Assembly (NCBI GenBank): GCA_963817735.1
Contig: CAWFPP010000003.1
Coordinates: forward strand, 434,001-498,000
Direction of reading: 5' to 3'
DNA: 64,000 nucleotides
Origin: Bog-473 sp963817735
Lineage (GTDB): Bacteria > Actinomycetota > Acidimicrobiia > Acidimicrobiales > RAAP-2
Of this stretch, positions 62,675-64,000 are shown piece by piece. The notes beneath the pieces were generated by a model, which worked only from the letters and a program-made list of their open reading frames with translations, was not told the DNA's origin and did no database searches. A program made the position numbers and the translations under genes. Position 1 is the stretch's first letter. The number at the start of each line of letters is the position of its first letter.

Positions 62675-62698
62675 TGTACCGACCGGTTGGTCTAGAAT
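62675..62698. promoter_or_regulatory. Divergent promoter with the same 17-bp operator-like site (site B)
   Basis: TGTACCGACCGGTTGGT (62675-62691) is the reverse complement of site A except for one base. TAGAAT at 62693-62698 is a -10 candidate for the amidohydrolase, directly next to it, so a bound repressor would cover the -35/spacer region. The divergent cyclase gene starts 52 bases to the left. Confidence 0.65.
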
Positions 62699-62769
62699 TC
62701 GAGTCAGAGTACCGCGTGCGTGCGCGCTCGGTCATCGATCTTGCGCTCCCGCGCAGGAAGGGCACAACC

Positions 62770-64000
62770 ATGGCAGAGAAGCAACTCGTCGTCTCCGCCG
62801 ACGGGCACATCCTGGAGCCCACGGACCTCTTCCGGACGCGACTGCCCAAGCACCTGCGCGAGCGGGGAGTGTGGGAGGACGACTTCGAGATCGAGCCCCT
62901 CGTCGAAGGCGGGGCCCGCATCTTCCGGCGGCTCCACACGCCGGGGTTCGAGGGATGGACGATCTCCCGCTACCGCCAGACGGGCGGACGGATGCCCGAG
63001 GGCGACCCCGCCATGATCATCGAAGACCTCAGCTCCGACGGCGTCGATGTCGGGGTCATGCACCCGAACCTGTCCCTCTTCGGCCTCTATTCCGACGACC
63101 ACGAGCTGTCGATTGCGCACGCGCGCGTCTACAACGACTACATCGTCGAGCGATTTTCGCCGTACTTCTCGCGCCTGGCGCCCACGGCGCCGATCCCGCT
63201 CAGCGACGTGGACGACGCCGTCGTGGAGATCGAGCGCGCCGCCGCCGGCGGATTCCGCGCCATCCTCCTGCCGGCGACCCCACCGAAGCCCTACTACTCA
63301 CGTGACTTCGACCCGGTGTGGGCGGCCGCGCAGGCCAGCGGACTGCACGTCTTCATCCACACCCAGACCGGTGGGATAAAGATCAACGACCCGGAATCGA
63401 CCACCCTGAAGGTGGTCATGCAGAATGCCGCGGAGGTCAACCAGCCGGTGACCGAGAAGTCGGCCTCGAAGCGCATGGTCACCCAGGCGATCTACAGCAC
63501 GATCGTCCCCCAGCAGGTCATCTGCGAGCTCGTCGGTGGGGGCGTCCCCGAGCGCTACCCCGACCTCCACTTCGCCCTGATCGAGTTCAACGCGCACTGG
63601 CTGGCTTCGTTGGTGGGCAGCATGGACAAGTGCTGGACCACCGGTATCGGCCAGGACCCCGACTGGTGGCTCGGCGTCTGGGACGACAGCCTCCCCCCCG
63701 ATCAGCAGACGGGCATCGCACGGCTCTTCCGGCTGAACGAGAAGTGGCCCTACCCCCTGATGCCGAGCGAATACGTCCGGCGCCAGTTCCACGTCTCCTT
63801 CCAGGACGACCCGGTGGCGGTCGCCTGTCGCCACATCACCGGCTTGTCGACCATCGTCTGGGGGAACGACTACCCGCACGCGGAGGGGACGTTCCGGGGC
63901 AGCAAACAGCTCATGACCCAGCTCTTCGCCGGTGTGCCCGACGTCGAGCGCGCCGCCATGGTGGGGGGTACTCTCGGCGACCTCCTGGGCTTCACGGCTC
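62770..64000 (+). CDS. Amidohydrolase-family (ACMSD-like) protein, 3' end outside window
   Basis: ATG 62770; 410 codons are visible and the frame is open at the right edge. VVSADGHILEPTDLFRTRLPKHLRERG carries the DxH metal motif. YNDYIVERFSPYFSRLAPTAPIPL, LHVFIHTQTGG (metal His) and IVWGNDYPHAEGTFRG (catalytic Asp) follow. Related to the amidohydrolase at 29777. Site B just upstream places it under the same putative regulator as the BVMO. Probably a decarboxylase or hydrolase of a ring-opened intermediate. Confidence 0.92.
   Translation, partial: MAEKQLVVSADGHILEPTDLFRTRLPKHLRERGVWEDDFEIEPLVEGGARIFRRLHTPGFEGWTISRYRQTGGRMPEGDPAMIIEDLSSDGVDVGVMHPNLSLFGLYSDDHELSIAHARVYNDYIVERFSPYFSRLAPTAPIPLSDVDDAVVEIERAAAGGFRAILLPATPPKPYYSRDFDPVWAAAQASGLHVFIHTQTGGIKINDPESTTLKVVMQNAAEVNQPVTEKSASKRMVTQAIYSTIVPQQVICELVGGGVPERYPDLHFALIEFNAHWLASLVGSMDKCWTTGIGQDPDWWLGVWDDSLPPDQQTGIARLFRLNEKWPYPLMPSEYVRRQFHVSFQDDPVAVACRHITGLSTIVWGNDYPHAEGTFRGSKQLMTQLFAGVPDVERAAMVGGTLGDLLGFTA

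Overview
The window is GC-rich DNA with actinobacterial character. GTG and TTG starts are frequent, stop/start overlaps of the ATGA, GTGA and TGATG type are common, and F420/LLM oxidoreductases, FadE-type acyl-CoA dehydrogenases, P450s, DUF35/thiolase pairs and mycobacterial-type desaturases are abundant. An uncultured Acidimicrobiia-like actinomycete is a reasonable guess, but nothing here fixes the lineage. Many single-base indels, mostly in G or C runs and concentrated at 5-7 kb and 10.5-14.4 kb, break otherwise well-conserved genes. This looks more like draft or single-molecule sequence error than gene decay, so several genes are annotated across frameshifts. No tRNA, rRNA, CRISPR array or insertion sequence was seen. 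No gene-free stretch exceeds about 230 bases.

Layout. 0-7 kb: the C-terminal end of an encapsulin shell protein, a membrane PAS-GGDEF-EAL protein, an alpha/beta hydrolase next to an acyltransferase that has lost its catalytic half, an orphan branched-chain amino-acid-type binding protein, and a PhyH-like dioxygenase. 7-10 kb: a MarR regulator divergent from a drug-efflux MFS pump with a palindrome between them, then a TauD-like dioxygenase. 10-15.2 kb: a MacA/MacB-like export module made of a lipoprotein, a periplasmic-adaptor-like protein carrying a peptidoglycan-binding domain and an inserted run of Calx-beta-like repeats, an ABC ATPase and an FtsX-type permease. It ends in a 17-bp tandem repeat. 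15.2-18 kb: a membrane-anchored Gly/Ser/Thr/Ala-rich protein and a TM0106-type RecB-like nuclease.

18-31.5 kb: fatty-acid and carboxylate activation (acyl-CoA dehydrogenase, acyl-CoA synthetase), a complete branched-chain-type ABC importer in which LivH, LivM and LivG are one 948-residue chain, a DUF35/thiolase-like/carboxymuconolactone-decarboxylase-like operon, and an amidohydrolase. 31.5-46.9 kb: beta-oxidation-like operons (CoA ligases, paired FadE proteins, enoyl-CoA hydratase, LLM monooxygenase, CoA transferase) and a P450 operon.

47-64 kb: a fatty-acid desaturase, a TetR regulator, two paralogous P450s, two paralogous SDRs, a second thiolase-like/DUF35 pair with a class II aldolase, a Rieske oxygenase, a Baeyer-Villiger monooxygenase (BVMO), a cyclase-family hydrolase and an amidohydrolase. 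Two intergenic regions here (59.8 and 62.7 kb) carry the same 17-bp operator-like sequence, which ties the BVMO, SDR/Rieske/P450, cyclase and amidohydrolase genes into one putative regulon.

Taken together, 18-64 kb reads as a catabolic island for import, CoA activation, hydroxylation, ring or chain cleavage and beta-oxidation of a hydrophobic, probably alicyclic or steroid/terpenoid-like carboxylate. The substrate is inferred, not seen.
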